Positions 27,021-36,109 of a stretch of 64,000 nucleotides of DNA are shown here, in pieces. The DNA is from Alteribacter lacisalsi (GTDB lineage Bacteria; Bacillota; Bacilli; Bacillales; Salisediminibacteriaceae). Numbering within the stretch: the stretch's first letter is position 1; every line of letters begins with the position of its first letter. Both the position numbers and the translations under genes were made by a program. The notes beneath the pieces were generated by a model that had not been told where the DNA came from, made no database searches, and saw only the letters and a list, made by a program, of their open reading frames with translations. The stretch covers positions 1,674,001 to 1,738,000 of the forward strand of contig NZ_PDOF01000001.1 of assembly GCF_003226345.1 (NCBI RefSeq), in the 5' to 3' direction.

Positions 27021-29591
27021 CTACAATCCGCATTTCAGCTGCGCATTACAGTTCGTGCATGTATTGCATCCACCAATATCCTCAACCGTTCCTTTACGGC
27101 AGACGGGGCATTTATCGCCCACTTCGTTACCGTATTTAACCGAGGTGGAACGCAGATCCGAAATAGTATCCAGAATGACAACCTTCCCTTTACTGTCCGC
27201 ATGTTCTTCAAGAGTTTCCTCAGGCTGGTCCAGATCATTTTCTTCAGCCTTCAGGGTCAGTACCTGGCTGTCACGGCTTCCGTCCACATAAACGGTACCC
27301 CCTTTGGCTCCGCCGTTATACAGACGCTCATATACGCCTTTTACCTGATCAACAGTGTATCCGCGCGGGGCATTCACCGTTTTACTGAGGGAGCTGTCCA
27401 CCCATCTCTGAATAACACATTGTACATCAGCGTGAGCTTCCGGTGACAGTTCCATACTTGAGACGAACCAGTCCGGCAGATCAGCAGGATCCGTTTCAGG
27501 GTTCGCATTAAGGTAGTCCTGAAGAATCTGGGCTTTCACTTCAATAAACTTGCCTAGACGGCCGCTTCTGAAGTAAGAGAAGGAAAAGTATGGTTCTAGT
27601 CCTGTGCTGACGCCAACCATGGTTCCAGTCGATCCAGTTGGAGCAACGGTCAGCAGATGAGAGTTTCTGATCCCGTATTTGAGAATATCCTCTTTAAGGT
27701 CAGCCGGCATTTTTTCCATGTATCCCGTTCGGGTGAATTTATCACGGAGCAGTTGAGTCTGTGATTCCGACTCTCCGGTCAGGTATGGAAAGCTGCCTTT
27801 TTCTTTAGCAAGCGCAACACTGGTCCGGTATGCCGTGGTGGCAATCGTTTCAAAAATTTCATCTACAAGGGCGTTCCCCTGCTCACTTCCGTACACCGTC
27901 TCAGTATGAATGAGCAGATCATGAAGACCCATGACACCCAGGCCTACTCGGCGCTCGCCTTTTGCCTGCTTTGTGTTCTCATCAAGGAAATACGGTGTCG
28001 CGTCGATGACGTTATCCTGCATGCGTACGCCTGTTGCGACCGTCTGCTTAAGCTTATCAAAATTAACGGTTTTCGTTTCTTTATCTGCCATTTCCGCAAG
28101 GTTGACAGCTGCCAGGTTACACACACTATAGGGTGCGAGAGGCTGCTCACCGCAAGGGTTGGTTGCAACCACCTTCTGTCCGTATGCACTTGCGTTTGTT
28201 TTTTCGTTGGCATTATCAATAAAGAAGATTCCCGGCTCTGCCGAGTACGTCGCACACACGTTAATGAGATTCCACAGTTCCTTCGCTTTAATTTTACGGT
28301 ACGTGCGGATCCCGAATCCGATCTTTTCCCACTCTCTCACATCTCCGTACTCCTGCCATTCACGGTTGTAGGCATCCATTTCCTCCGGCGAGTAATTCTC
28401 CACATCCGGGAACCGGAGGGCGTACTCTTCATCGTTTTCCACAGCTGCCATAAATTCATTGGTCAGGCAGACACTGATGTTTGCGCCTGTGAGGAAATCC
28501 GGGTTATTAACCGTATACGTTCCACCCGTCCGAAGCTTTTCCTCTGCTTCCCTGATAACTTTCGTGTCGAAGCCGCCCTGTCCACTGATCGCCTTATAGT
28601 TGACGATCCCCTGGTACATCGCTTCTTCCACTTCCGTCAACGGAGTGAATTTCAGCTTATCTTTAACAAGCTGGCGGATTTGTCTATCTTCTGTGTTTTC
28701 CAGTAGGTACCTGAGAATTCTCGGGTTCTGCATTTTTGAAATGATAAACTCAAGAATATCCGGGTGCCAATCCGACAGCATGATCATTTGTGCGCCACGT
28801 CTTGATCCGCCCTGCTCAACAAGGTGTGTGAGTTTGGCGATGTCATCAAGCCAGGAGACCGAACCCGATGATTTTCCGTTTACCCCCCGGGCAAGTGTGT
28901 TACGCGGACGCAGCGTTGAACCGTTCGTTCCGACCCCGCCGCCGCGGCTCATAATTTCCATTACCTGTTTACGATGTTCGGAAATCCCTTCACGGGAGTC
29001 GTCCACAAACGGCATTACATAACAGTTAAAGTATGTAACGTCCGTTTCCGCACCCGCTCCGTATAAAACACGGCCTGCCGGTACAAAATTCATGTTTACC
29101 AGTTCATGATAAAATTTCCGGAAGCTTTCATCCCGCTTTTCAGGATCCGTTTCCACCTCTGCCAGACCCCTTGCGTTCCGTTTTGCAATCTGTTCGTAGT
29201 AAATTTCAAGCGGCTTATCAATCGTTTCGAGAGAACGCATCACAACTCCGGTTTCTTTTTCCTCCGGATCATCAAGAACACCGTGAAATTCCTCGTCAAC
29301 AGCAATTCGTGCTTTCTTTTCGTTCCAGTCAATATCGAGTACGTATCCGAATCCCCTGGCTGGAAATTTTGGATCCGCTTTGACCGTAAGGACAACGAAA
29401 TCACCGGCTTTCAGTGTCTTCTTTTCCGTATCCTTGAACGTATAGCGGTCCAGCATGACCAGTCTCGATACCCCGCTCAGCGTTTTGTTCATCTCCGGAG
29501 TGATCGGGAACACCTGAGGAAACTGGGCGATATCCCCGTTCAGCTCCTCTGTGTTAATCGACTTTGCAGACATAAACGTTGTCACATGCAC
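27021..29591 (-). CDS. nrdJ: Adenosylcobalamin-dependent (class II) ribonucleotide reductase
   Basis: Converts ribonucleotides to deoxyribonucleotides using B12, with or without oxygen. The 856-residue protein has the class II core: FNCYVMPFVDDSREGISEH, NPCGEQPLAPYSVCNLAAVNL (active-site Cys and Glu), RRVGLGVMGLHDLL and APTGSTGTMVGVSTGLEPYFSF. A C-terminal CPVC...CNTCTNC zinc-ribbon type domain carries the reducible cysteine pair. Tandem NrdR boxes overlap its promoter. B. subtilis itself uses class Ib, so this is a replacement or additional enzyme. Confidence 0.95.
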   Translation of the reverse strand: MHVTTFMSAKSINTEELNGDIAQFPQVFPITPEMNKTLSGVSRLVMLDRYTFKDTEKKTLKAGDFVVLTVKADPKFPARGFGYVLDIDWNEKKARIAVDEEFHGVLDDPEEKETGVVMRSLETIDKPLEIYYEQIAKRNARGLAEVETDPEKRDESFRKFYHELVNMNFVPAGRVLYGAGAETDVTYFNCYVMPFVDDSREGISEHRKQVMEIMSRGGGVGTNGSTLRPRNTLARGVNGKSSGSVSWLDDIAKLTHLVEQGGSRRGAQMIMLSDWHPDILEFIISKMQNPRILRYLLENTEDRQIRQLVKDKLKFTPLTEVEEAMYQGIVNYKAISGQGGFDTKVIREAEEKLRTGGTYTVNNPDFLTGANISVCLTNEFMAAVENDEEYALRFPDVENYSPEEMDAYNREWQEYGDVREWEKIGFGIRTYRKIKAKELWNLINVCATYSAEPGIFFIDNANEKTNASAYGQKVVATNPCGEQPLAPYSVCNLAAVNLAEMADKETKTVNFDKLKQTVATGVRMQDNVIDATPYFLDENTKQAKGERRVGLGVMGLHDLLIHTETVYGSEQGNALVDEIFETIATTAYRTSVALAKEKGSFPYLTGESESQTQLLRDKFTRTGYMEKMPADLKEDILKYGIRNSHLLTVAPTGSTGTMVGVSTGLEPYFSFSYFRSGRLGKFIEVKAQILQDYLNANPETDPADLPDWFVSSMELSPEAHADVQCVIQRWVDSSLSKTVNAPRGYTVDQVKGVYERLYNGGAKGGTVYVDGSRDSQVLTLKAEENDLDQPEETLEEHADSKGKVVILDTISDLRSTSVKYGNEVGDKCPVCRKGTVEDIGGCNTCTNCNAQLKCGL

Positions 29592-29706
29592 TCTCCCCTT
29601 TTGCAGATCTTTTTGTATGATTTTTATCGTGTTGTTAAAGAACGAGTTTTTTTGGTAAACTCTGGCTGTTACTTGCTTGTTTCAGCTTACCATAGTTTTC
29701 TCTACC

Positions 29707-29755
29707 CATCAATATATAGTATTAAACAAGTTTATAAGAACACAACATATTGGGT
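29707..29755. promoter_or_regulatory. Tandem NrdR boxes at the nrdJ promoter
   Basis: Two palindromic 16-mers match the NrdR consensus acaCwAtATaTwGtgt: 29707-29722 (core CAATATATAG) and 29740-29755 (ACACAACATATTGGGT). Their equivalent bases are 33 bp apart, about three helical turns. They overlap the -10 and -35 of nrdJ, as expected for dATP-dependent repression. Confidence 0.8.
29716..29745 (-). promoter_or_regulatory. Predicted sigma-A promoter of nrdJ
   Basis: On the minus strand TTGTGT (29740-29745), 18-bp spacer, TACTAT (29716-29721). The -10 lies within NrdR box 1 and the -35 within box 2. Confidence 0.6.
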
Positions 29756-30046
29756 TTTGGGACGAATTGAGATAGGTTTGTCAAGCTTGGGATCGGCTGT
29801 AATTTCAAGAGAAAGAAAGATTTTACGTGGAGAATCGGGGAAAACCGCTTATTTTGACAAATTTCAATCATTGCATTTTAAATGTTTTTTCGTATCCAAG
29901 GTATAGGAAAACGTGAACAGAATGGCATCATACCATATTTTTTGGAGTTAGAAAATAAGTCTGATCGTACTATTTTCTCCGGCTTGCCTGAATGTTTATT
30001 TGACACCTTTCTCCTATACCCTTTTTTCTTCGACATAAGCCGGCAA

Positions 30047-30074
30047 TAAAAGAAGCCCCCATGATTAGGGGGCT
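30047..30074 (-). terminator. Intrinsic terminator of lipM
   Basis: AGCCCCC / GGGGGCT hairpin followed by TTCTTTTATT on the minus strand. Confidence 0.8.
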
Positions 30075-30083
30075 GATCCCAAG

Positions 30084-30917
30084 CTACGATTTATAGTTCC
30101 ACTTTTCGGTACCGTACTTTCGCTCAATCAATCCTTGTACCTCTTCTTCCTCTTCTGCTGATAGTGTGTAACGTTCAAGCGACACATTAAGGCCATTTTC
30201 AAACCCGCTATGGAACGCCTGTTTTGCCGTTTCCACCTCTATTTTCCGTCCCATAAGTTCCTCGATGGAAACTGCTTTGTTTTTAAAATTGCGCTGCATC
30301 CGTTCACGAACGCGGTCACTCGGGTAGTTGAACAGATCAAAGAGCTTGTCCTCATCCAGAGAGAGGATGATGGAGCCGTGCTGCAGTATGACGCCTCTTT
30401 GCCGCGTCTGGGCGCTCCCGGCAATTTTCCGTCCTTCCACTACGAGCTCGTACCATGACGATGCATCGAAGCAGACGGCTGACCGGGGGTTTTTCAGGCT
30501 GCTGCGCTCTTCCTCCGTTCTTGGAATTGAAAATGCGGCATCAAGGCCAAGATCAACAAAGCCTTTAAGAAGGCCTTCGGAAATAACACGGTACGCCTCA
30601 GTGACCGTTTCAGGCATCCGGGGATGGTCCTCACTGACAATCACACTATATGTAAGTTCATCATCATGAAGCACGCCCCGGCCGCCGGTTGGCCGCCTTA
30701 CGAAGCCGAGCCCGTATTTATTTACAGCCTCCATGTTAATATCTTTTTCTGCCTTCTGGAAATAACCGATTGACAATGTTGCCGGATCCCATCCGTAAAA
30801 ACGGACCACTGGCGGTATTTTTCCACCCCTGTGCCAGTCCATAAGCTTTTCATCCAGTGCCATGTTATAGTAAGGGCTTCTCAAGCCCGAATCGATAAAA
30901 TACCAGGTTTCTTTCAT
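30084..30917 (-). CDS. lipM: Octanoyl-[GcvH]:protein/octanoyltransferase LipM
   Basis: Transfers octanoate from acyl carrier protein to GcvH, the first step of lipoate assembly in bacilli. A 277-residue member of the biotin/lipoate ligase fold with [19 protein letters not shown], nucleophile Cys149 in SAVCFDASS and Lys in [20 protein letters not shown]. The neighbouring glycine-cleavage genes are its logical consumers. Confidence 0.93.
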   Translation of the reverse strand: MKETWYFIDSGLRSPYYNMALDEKLMDWHRGGKIPPVVRFYGWDPATLSIGYFQKAEKDINMEAVNKYGLGFVRRPTGGRGVLHDDELTYSVIVSEDHPRMPETVTEAYRVISEGLLKGFVDLGLDAAFSIPRTEEERSSLKNPRSAVCFDASSWYELVVEGRKIAGSAQTRQRGVILQHGSIILSLDEDKLFDLFNYPSDRVRERMQRNFKNKAVSIEELMGRKIEVETAKQAFHSGFENGLNVSLERYTLSAEEEEEVQGLIERKYGTEKWNYKS

Positions 30918-31079
30918 GAAGGAATCCCCCGTTTTAATTTGTTATTCAGTTTTATCTTACCGGAATTGCAACATGATGACAAAAGAGAACGGTTTATAGA
31001 TTGCAGAAATGCCCGTTTCCATATATCATTATGGGTGGAGAATTTTTTTGGAATAGATAAAAGGAGTGGACACTGTATT

Positions 31080-31454
31080 ATGACACCGTGGGTTCTGGCT
31101 ATTGTTACCGTTTTACTGGTCGCATTTATTGTGATCCGTGCAAAAAAACCGAAATATCTAAAATCCCTTTCTACCGAAGAATTTAAGCAGGACTACAGAA
31201 AAGCCCAGCTTGTGGATATACGTGAAGAGAAGGAATTCAAAACAGGGCACATTCTAGGTGCCAGAAACATCCCTCTTTCCCAGCTACGCCAGCGCCAGGC
31301 GGAAATCCGTCCGGACAAGCCTGTATATCTGTACTGCCAATCCGGCGCCCGATGCTCACAGGCAGCCAAGCTTCTCAGAAAGAAGCGCAATGTAGAGGAA
31401 ATCGCCCACTTAAAAGGCGGCTTCAGAAAATGGACCGGAAAAATTAAAAAGTAA
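31080..31454 (+). CDS. yqhL: Rhodanese-like sulfurtransferase with N-terminal membrane anchor (YqhL)
   Basis: A 124-residue protein with a single N-terminal membrane helix (about residues 3-20) and a rhodanese domain (LVDIREEKEFKTGHILGARNIPLSQL, active-site loop YCQSGARCSQAAKLL with the nucleophilic Cys). The domain most likely faces the cytoplasm. The start at 31080 follows AAAGGAG at a somewhat long spacing. It is divergent from lipM and followed by a terminator. Confidence 0.9.
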   Translation: MTPWVLAIVTVLLVAFIVIRAKKPKYLKSLSTEEFKQDYRKAQLVDIREEKEFKTGHILGARNIPLSQLRQRQAEIRPDKPVYLYCQSGARCSQAAKLLRKKRNVEEIAHLKGGFRKWTGKIKK

Positions 31455-31465
31455 TCGTGATAAAG

Positions 31466-31498
31466 AAAAGCCGTCTGAAACGTGTCAGATGGCTTTTT
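31466..31498 (+). terminator. Intrinsic terminator of yqhL
   Basis: AAAGCCGTCTGA / TCAGATGGCTTT hairpin with TTTTT on the plus strand. Confidence 0.85.
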
Positions 31499-31556
31499 GG
31501 TTTTCTTTCCGGAGCTGGTGGGGTCAGAATCCTTCCCTCGATTCGGCGCCTAATAA

Positions 31557-31586
31557 ACAACCCGCCCCTTAAAAAGGGCGGGTTGT
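31557..31586 (-). terminator. Hairpin behind gcvPB
   Basis: Perfect 11-bp stem ACAACCCGCCC / GGGCGGGTTGT with an A/T loop. The T-run after it on the minus strand is short (TTATTA). Confidence 0.6.
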
Positions 31587-31599
31587 ACGAACATGCATG

Positions 31600-33063
31600 T
31601 TATGCTTCTTTTGTATACCGCAGAATTGGTTTTCGGGCTGCCGTTGTTTCATCCATGCGGCCTATCACCGTATTGTGTGGTGCTTCCTGCACTACTTCCG
31701 GTGACTCTTCCACTTCCCGTGCAATCTGAATCATCGCCTCGATAAATTCGTCCAGCGTTTCCTTGGATTCGGTTTCTGTCGGCTCAATCATAAGACACTC
31801 TTCCACGTTAAGCGGGAAGTAGATCGTCGGCGGATGATAACCGAAGTCGAGCAGACGTTTGGCCATGTCCAGCGTACGGACACCGAGCTTTTTCTGGCGG
31901 CGGCCGGAGAGGACGAATTCATGCTTACAGTGCTGGGTGTACGGCGCATCAAAGTAAGGCTCAAGTTTGCGGAACATATAGTTTGCATTCAGTACTGCAT
32001 ACTCGGATACATTTCTGAGCCCCACAGGTCCCATAGTCCGGATGTACGTATACGCACGGACGTTAATTCCGAAGTTGCCGTAATAGGGCTTCACCCGGCC
32101 GATGGACTCGGGTACATTGTAATCAAAGCGATATTCGTCACCGTCTTTTACCACAAGAGGTGTCGGCAGATAAGGAACAAGGTCACTCTTTACGCCGACA
32201 GGACCGGATCCAGGTCCTCCGCCGCCGTGAGGAGTTGTAAAGGTTTTGTGAAGGTTCAGGTGAACCACATCAAAGCCCATATCTCCCGGGCGGGTAATGC
32301 CGAGAATCGCGTTGGAGTTTGCTCCGTCGTAGTACAGCTTCCCGCCTGCTTCGTGAACGATTGAAGCCATTTCCACAATCTCTTCCTCAAACAGACCGAG
32401 CGTGTTCGGATTTGTGAGCATAAGAGCTGCTGTATCCTGACCCACTACTTCACGGAGGTGATCAAGATCCACGATGCCCCGCTCATTTGAGCGCACCGTG
32501 ACTGCTTCAAAACCTGCCACAGTAGCCGAAGCCGGATTTGTTCCGTGGGCGGAGTCAGGAACAATGACTTTCGTACGCCCTGTATCCCCGTTCGCTTCGT
32601 GATAAGCGCGGATCAGCATCAGGCCGGTCCACTCCCCGTGGGCTCCTGCTGCAGGCTGCAGCGTAACCTGGTCCATTCCCGTAATTTCCTCAAGGTTTGT
32701 CTGAAGCCTGTGCATCAGTTCCAGAGCACCTTGAATCGTACTTTCATCCTGATAAGGATGAATATGGGCAAACCCCGGGTATCGGGCTACATCCTCGTTT
32801 ATTTTCGGATTGTATTTCATCGTACAGGAACCGAGCGGGTAAAAACCGGAATCTACCCCGTGGTTCCGGTTTGAAAGGGCTGTGTAATGGCGCATAATCT
32901 GAAGCTCGGATACTTCCGGGAGTTCCGCATCTTCCTTGCGGAGATATGTGTCCGGAAGCAGTTCGCTCAGGTCTTTTTCCGGAATATCCATCTCCGGCAG
33001 GCTGTGCCCTGCTCTTCCTTCCTGACTGAGTTCAAAAATCAATGCCTGGTTTTCTGTACTCAT
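31600..33063 (-). CDS. gcvPB: Glycine dehydrogenase (decarboxylating) subunit 2
   Basis: PLP-dependent half of the glycine-cleavage P-protein, 487 residues. The PLP-lysine region is [23 protein letters not shown]. Other signatures are [16 protein letters not shown] and [15 protein letters not shown]. It overlaps gcvPA by 4 nt and ends the gcvT-PA-PB operon. Confidence 0.97.
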   Translation of the reverse strand: MSTENQALIFELSQEGRAGHSLPEMDIPEKDLSELLPDTYLRKEDAELPEVSELQIMRHYTALSNRNHGVDSGFYPLGSCTMKYNPKINEDVARYPGFAHIHPYQDESTIQGALELMHRLQTNLEEITGMDQVTLQPAAGAHGEWTGLMLIRAYHEANGDTGRTKVIVPDSAHGTNPASATVAGFEAVTVRSNERGIVDLDHLREVVGQDTAALMLTNPNTLGLFEEEIVEMASIVHEAGGKLYYDGANSNAILGITRPGDMGFDVVHLNLHKTFTTPHGGGGPGSGPVGVKSDLVPYLPTPLVVKDGDEYRFDYNVPESIGRVKPYYGNFGINVRAYTYIRTMGPVGLRNVSEYAVLNANYMFRKLEPYFDAPYTQHCKHEFVLSGRRQKKLGVRTLDMAKRLLDFGYHPPTIYFPLNVEECLMIEPTETESKETLDEFIEAMIQIAREVEESPEVVQEAPHNTVIGRMDETTAARKPILRYTKEA

Positions 33064-34403
33064 TTTACTCCCCCCAATACCGTAGCTAGATGATCAATTT
33101 CTTCTTTTGTGCGCAGTTCCGTAAAGGCAAGAAGCATCTGGTTTTCCTTCTGCGGGTAGTGGCGCGACAGATCAAAGCCGCCAATCATACCGGCATTAAG
33201 AAGGTCTTTGTTAACTTCTTTAACCGGCTTTGGCAGTTTGACTGCAAATTCGTTAAAGAAAGGTGTGCCGTTTACCACGTCTACGCCGGCTTCCTTCAAT
33301 TTATCTTTTGCATAATGGGCTTTCTGGAGGTTCTGACCAGCCATTATTTTCAGGCCTTGTTTGCCGATGGCACTCATGGCAGCAGAGGCGGCAAGAGCAT
33401 TGAGAGCCTGGTTTGAGCAGATGTTGCTTGTCGCTTTATCACGGCGGATGTGCTGTTCTCTCGCCTGAAGCGTCAGTACAAAGCCACGTTCTCCTTTATC
33501 ATCAGTCGTCTGGCCCACAAGACGGCCAGGTACCTTACGCATCAGCTTTTTCGTGGTAGCAAAATAACCGCAGTGCGGGCCGCCAAGCTGGGCAGGAATG
33601 CCGAATGGCTGGGCGTCACCAACAACCACATCAGCGCCAAACTCTCCAGGCGGCTGAAGGACGCCGAGACTGACCGGATTTGAGGAAACGACCAGCAGTG
33701 CTTTTTCCTGGTGGGCGATTTCTTCGATTGCTTTGAGATCCTCTACATTTCCAAGGAAGTTCGGATACTGGACAATGACAGAGGCAACCTCTTTGCTGTA
33801 CAGCTCCCGCAGATGGTCGAGATCAGTAACACCGTCTTTTTCACGAATTTCAACGACCTCGACACTTTGTCCTTTTGCGTTGGAAACAAGTACTTCGCGC
33901 GCTTCCGGGTGAACCGTTTCAGAAACGAGAATCTTTTTCTTTTTGGTATGTCCCGCACTCATCATTCCTGCTTCCGCCAGGGCTGTAGGCCCGTCATACA
34001 TGGATGAGTTGGCCAGATCCATACCGGTGAGTTCTGCAATCATCGTCTGAAATTCAAAGATGGCCTGGAGCTCCCCTTGTGAAATTTCAGGCTGATACGG
34101 GGTGTAGGCTGTGTAAAATTCCGAGCGGCCGATCACGTGATTGACAATGGATGGAATGTAGTGTTCGTAAACTCCTGCCCCAAGAAAAGTCGGGTAGTCT
34201 TTTGAGTTTTTATTGCGCCCGGCAAGACGCTGCATCTCTTTTATAAGAGCTGTTTCATCCAGTGCTCTTTCTACTTTCATGTCCCCATCATAACGAACGT
34301 CTTTCGGAATATCGCTGAACAGTTCCTCCACAGAATCAATTCCGATCGCTTCCATCATATCCTGAAGATCTTTTTCCGTCATTGGCAGATAACGATGTGT
34401 CAT
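33060..34403 (-). CDS. gcvPA: Glycine dehydrogenase (decarboxylating) subunit 1
   Basis: The non-PLP half of the split P-protein, 447 residues, beginning [17 protein letters not shown]. The stretches [39 protein letters not shown], and [21 protein letters not shown] are family sequence. It pairs with GcvPB to decarboxylate glycine onto lipoyl-GcvH. It starts 30 bp after gcvT. Confidence 0.97.
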   Translation of the reverse strand: MTHRYLPMTEKDLQDMMEAIGIDSVEELFSDIPKDVRYDGDMKVERALDETALIKEMQRLAGRNKNSKDYPTFLGAGVYEHYIPSIVNHVIGRSEFYTAYTPYQPEISQGELQAIFEFQTMIAELTGMDLANSSMYDGPTALAEAGMMSAGHTKKKKILVSETVHPEAREVLVSNAKGQSVEVVEIREKDGVTDLDHLRELYSKEVASVIVQYPNFLGNVEDLKAIEEIAHQEKALLVVSSNPVSLGVLQPPGEFGADVVVGDAQPFGIPAQLGGPHCGYFATTKKLMRKVPGRLVGQTTDDKGERGFVLTLQAREQHIRRDKATSNICSNQALNALAASAAMSAIGKQGLKIMAGQNLQKAHYAKDKLKEAGVDVVNGTPFFNEFAVKLPKPVKEVNKDLLNAGMIGGFDLSRHYPQKENQMLLAFTELRTKEEIDHLATVLGGVK

Positions 34404-34433
34404 ATCTGTCTCTCCCCTTCCTGCTCTTTCCCT

Positions 34434-35537
34434 CTAATTTGAACGTTTATAAAACGGTGTGGCCACTACTTCTGCTTTCAAACGGCGCTTTCTCACCTGA
34501 ACTTCCACTTCTGTTCCGATTGCTGTATGCGCTTTGTCAACAAGGGCGAGACCCACATTTTTTTTCAATGTCGGAGACTGTGTGCCTGTCGTAACAAAGC
34601 CGATTTCTTCGTCATTTACAAATACAGCATAGTCTGTCCGGGGAATCCCTTTATCGATCATTTCAAGACCGACGAGTTTTCGCGGCGCACCATTTTCCTT
34701 CTGATCCTTCAGCACACTTTTTCCGATAAAGTCGGCTTCTTTGTCTGTTTTAACCGCAAATCCGATTCCGGCTTCAATCGGTGAAATGTCTTTAGTAAGT
34801 TCCTGGCCATAAAGGGCGAGGCGCGCTTCAAAACGAAGTGTATCCCGTGCACCGAGCCCGCACGGCTTGAGTCCGTCAGCTTCCCCTGTTTCGAGGAGCA
34901 GGTTCCAAAGCCCAGCTGCGTCTTCCGGCTTACAGTAAATTTCAAATCCATCTTCACCTGTGTAACCTGTACGGGATACGAGAGCCTTCATACCGCCGAT
35001 GTCCACCTGGTCACGAAATTTAAAGAAGGTAATCTCCGAGAGATCAGTGTCTGTTGACTTCTGCAGCACCTCTTCTGCCAACGGCCCCTGAATTGCCACT
35101 TGGGCAAACTGATCACTTACATTGACTACTTCTACATTGTCAAAGTTTTCAGCCTGTGAAGAAAGCCAGTCGAAGTCCTTATCCACGTTGGAGGCGTTGA
35201 CGACCAGAAGAAAGTCGTTTTCTTCCCGTTTGTAGTAGACCAGATCGTCCACTGTGCCGCCTTCGTGATAACACATGGCTGTATACTGAGCACCGTTTAC
35301 TTTCAGCTTTTCAACATCGTTGGTCAATACGTACTGAAGAAAAGGGATTGCACCGCTTCCTTTTACTTCAACCTCACCCATGTGTGAGACGTCAAAGAGA
35401 CCTGCTTTTGTCCGGACCGCTTCGTGCTCGTCCTTAATTCCTGAAAACTGTACCGGCAGATCCCAGCCGCCGAAATCAATCGTTTTTGACTGATCCTTAT
35501 ACACGTCAAATAATGGTGTTCTTTTCCCCAATGCCAT
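34434..35537 (-). CDS. gcvT: Glycine cleavage system T protein (aminomethyltransferase)
   Basis: Releases ammonia from aminomethyl-GcvH and passes the methylene group to tetrahydrofolate. About 367 residues: [46 protein letters not shown] and the C-terminal [16 protein letters not shown] at 35537 lies just after GGAGG; a TTG two codons later (35531) is also well spaced. It is the first gene behind the glycine riboswitch, so the operon should be induced by glycine. Confidence 0.96.
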   Translation of the reverse strand: MALGKRTPLFDVYKDQSKTIDFGGWDLPVQFSGIKDEHEAVRTKAGLFDVSHMGEVEVKGSGAIPFLQYVLTNDVEKLKVNGAQYTAMCYHEGGTVDDLVYYKREENDFLLVVNASNVDKDFDWLSSQAENFDNVEVVNVSDQFAQVAIQGPLAEEVLQKSTDTDLSEITFFKFRDQVDIGGMKALVSRTGYTGEDGFEIYCKPEDAAGLWNLLLETGEADGLKPCGLGARDTLRFEARLALYGQELTKDISPIEAGIGFAVKTDKEADFIGKSVLKDQKENGAPRKLVGLEMIDKGIPRTDYAVFVNDEEIGFVTTGTQSPTLKKNVGLALVDKAHTAIGTEVEVQVRKRRLKAEVVATPFYKRSN

Positions 35538-35691
35538 GCACCTCCGTGTTTTTTCAAAGCTCAAGAGAGCCCGATGTATTTGCTTTTTGAAAATTGAATC
35601 CGCTTTCAGGTTCGTAAAAATTCTCCACAATATCCTTCTGCATAAAGTCTGCACTTCACGTCATTAAGTCAGTTGCCAGCACCAATTAACC

Positions 35692-35733
35692 AAAAAAAGA
35701 CAGAGACCTCCCTGAAACGGTGAGGGCTCTGTC
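35692..35733 (-). terminator. Riboswitch expression-platform terminator
   Basis: Hairpin GACAGAG...CTCTGTC (35699-35733) followed on the minus strand by seven T (35692-35698). It lies between the second glycine aptamer and gcvT. Confidence 0.85.
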
Positions 35734-35734
35734 G

Positions 35735-35937
35735 GATGTACCTGAGAGTTTCCTTTCCGGCAACTACAGGCCGAAAAGTGTCCCCATGGGTGTTCCTTCT
35801 CAATAAATAAAGGAAGCTTTCCAGAGTTGCGTCTGGCAAGAGTCTTTTTGCCTGAGAGATTCACAGATAACCGGCTGCTTGCTCCTTCGGCGTCACTCCC
35901 TCGTTCGGAGTGATCTCTCCCCTTGCTTTCATTCGCA
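35735..35937 (-). promoter_or_regulatory. Tandem glycine riboswitch (gcvT leader)
   Basis: Two glycine aptamers in series on the minus strand. The first runs about 35937-35840 (GGGAGAGAT, GACGCCGAAGGAGCAAG, AATCTCTCAGGCAAAAAGACTC). The second runs about 35835-35735 (GGAAAG near its start, AACTCTCAGGTACATCCGACAGAGCC). The signature CTCTCAGG appears in both. A terminator follows directly. Known gcvT versions switch expression on when glycine binds. Confidence 0.92.
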
Positions 35938-36011
35938 GATATGTAATTGATGGTCATAGAAAACGGGGTTTCAGGAAAAGATAGTCTAAAGACAACTGAT
36001 CCTGCGTCTCT

Positions 36012-36041
36012 ATCGTATCACTTTTTAAATTTAGTTGGCAA
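36012..36041 (-). promoter_or_regulatory. Predicted sigma-A promoter of gcv operon
   Basis: On the minus strand TTGCCA (36036-36041), 18-bp spacer, TACGAT (36012-36017), about 75 bp before the first aptamer. A consensus TTGACA on the plus strand at 36051-36056 probably belongs to the divergent yqhH. Confidence 0.6.
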
Positions 36042-36109
36042 TAACATCGTTTGACAATTTTAAATAGGAGCACCATTTTACTCAGGTATGGAAGAAAGGA
36101 GTTTTTCCC

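Larger units (their letters stand above)
29592..30053. other. nrdJ upstream region
   Basis: About 460 bp without a gene, containing the nrdJ leader, promoter and NrdR boxes. The AT-rich 29760-30046 part shows no cobalamin riboswitch or other aptamer that I recognise. Confidence 0.5.

Noticed and set aside
29592-30053. Cobalamin riboswitch upstream of nrdJ
   Set aside because: No B12-box-like sequence or aptamer pattern was found; the visible control elements are NrdR boxes.
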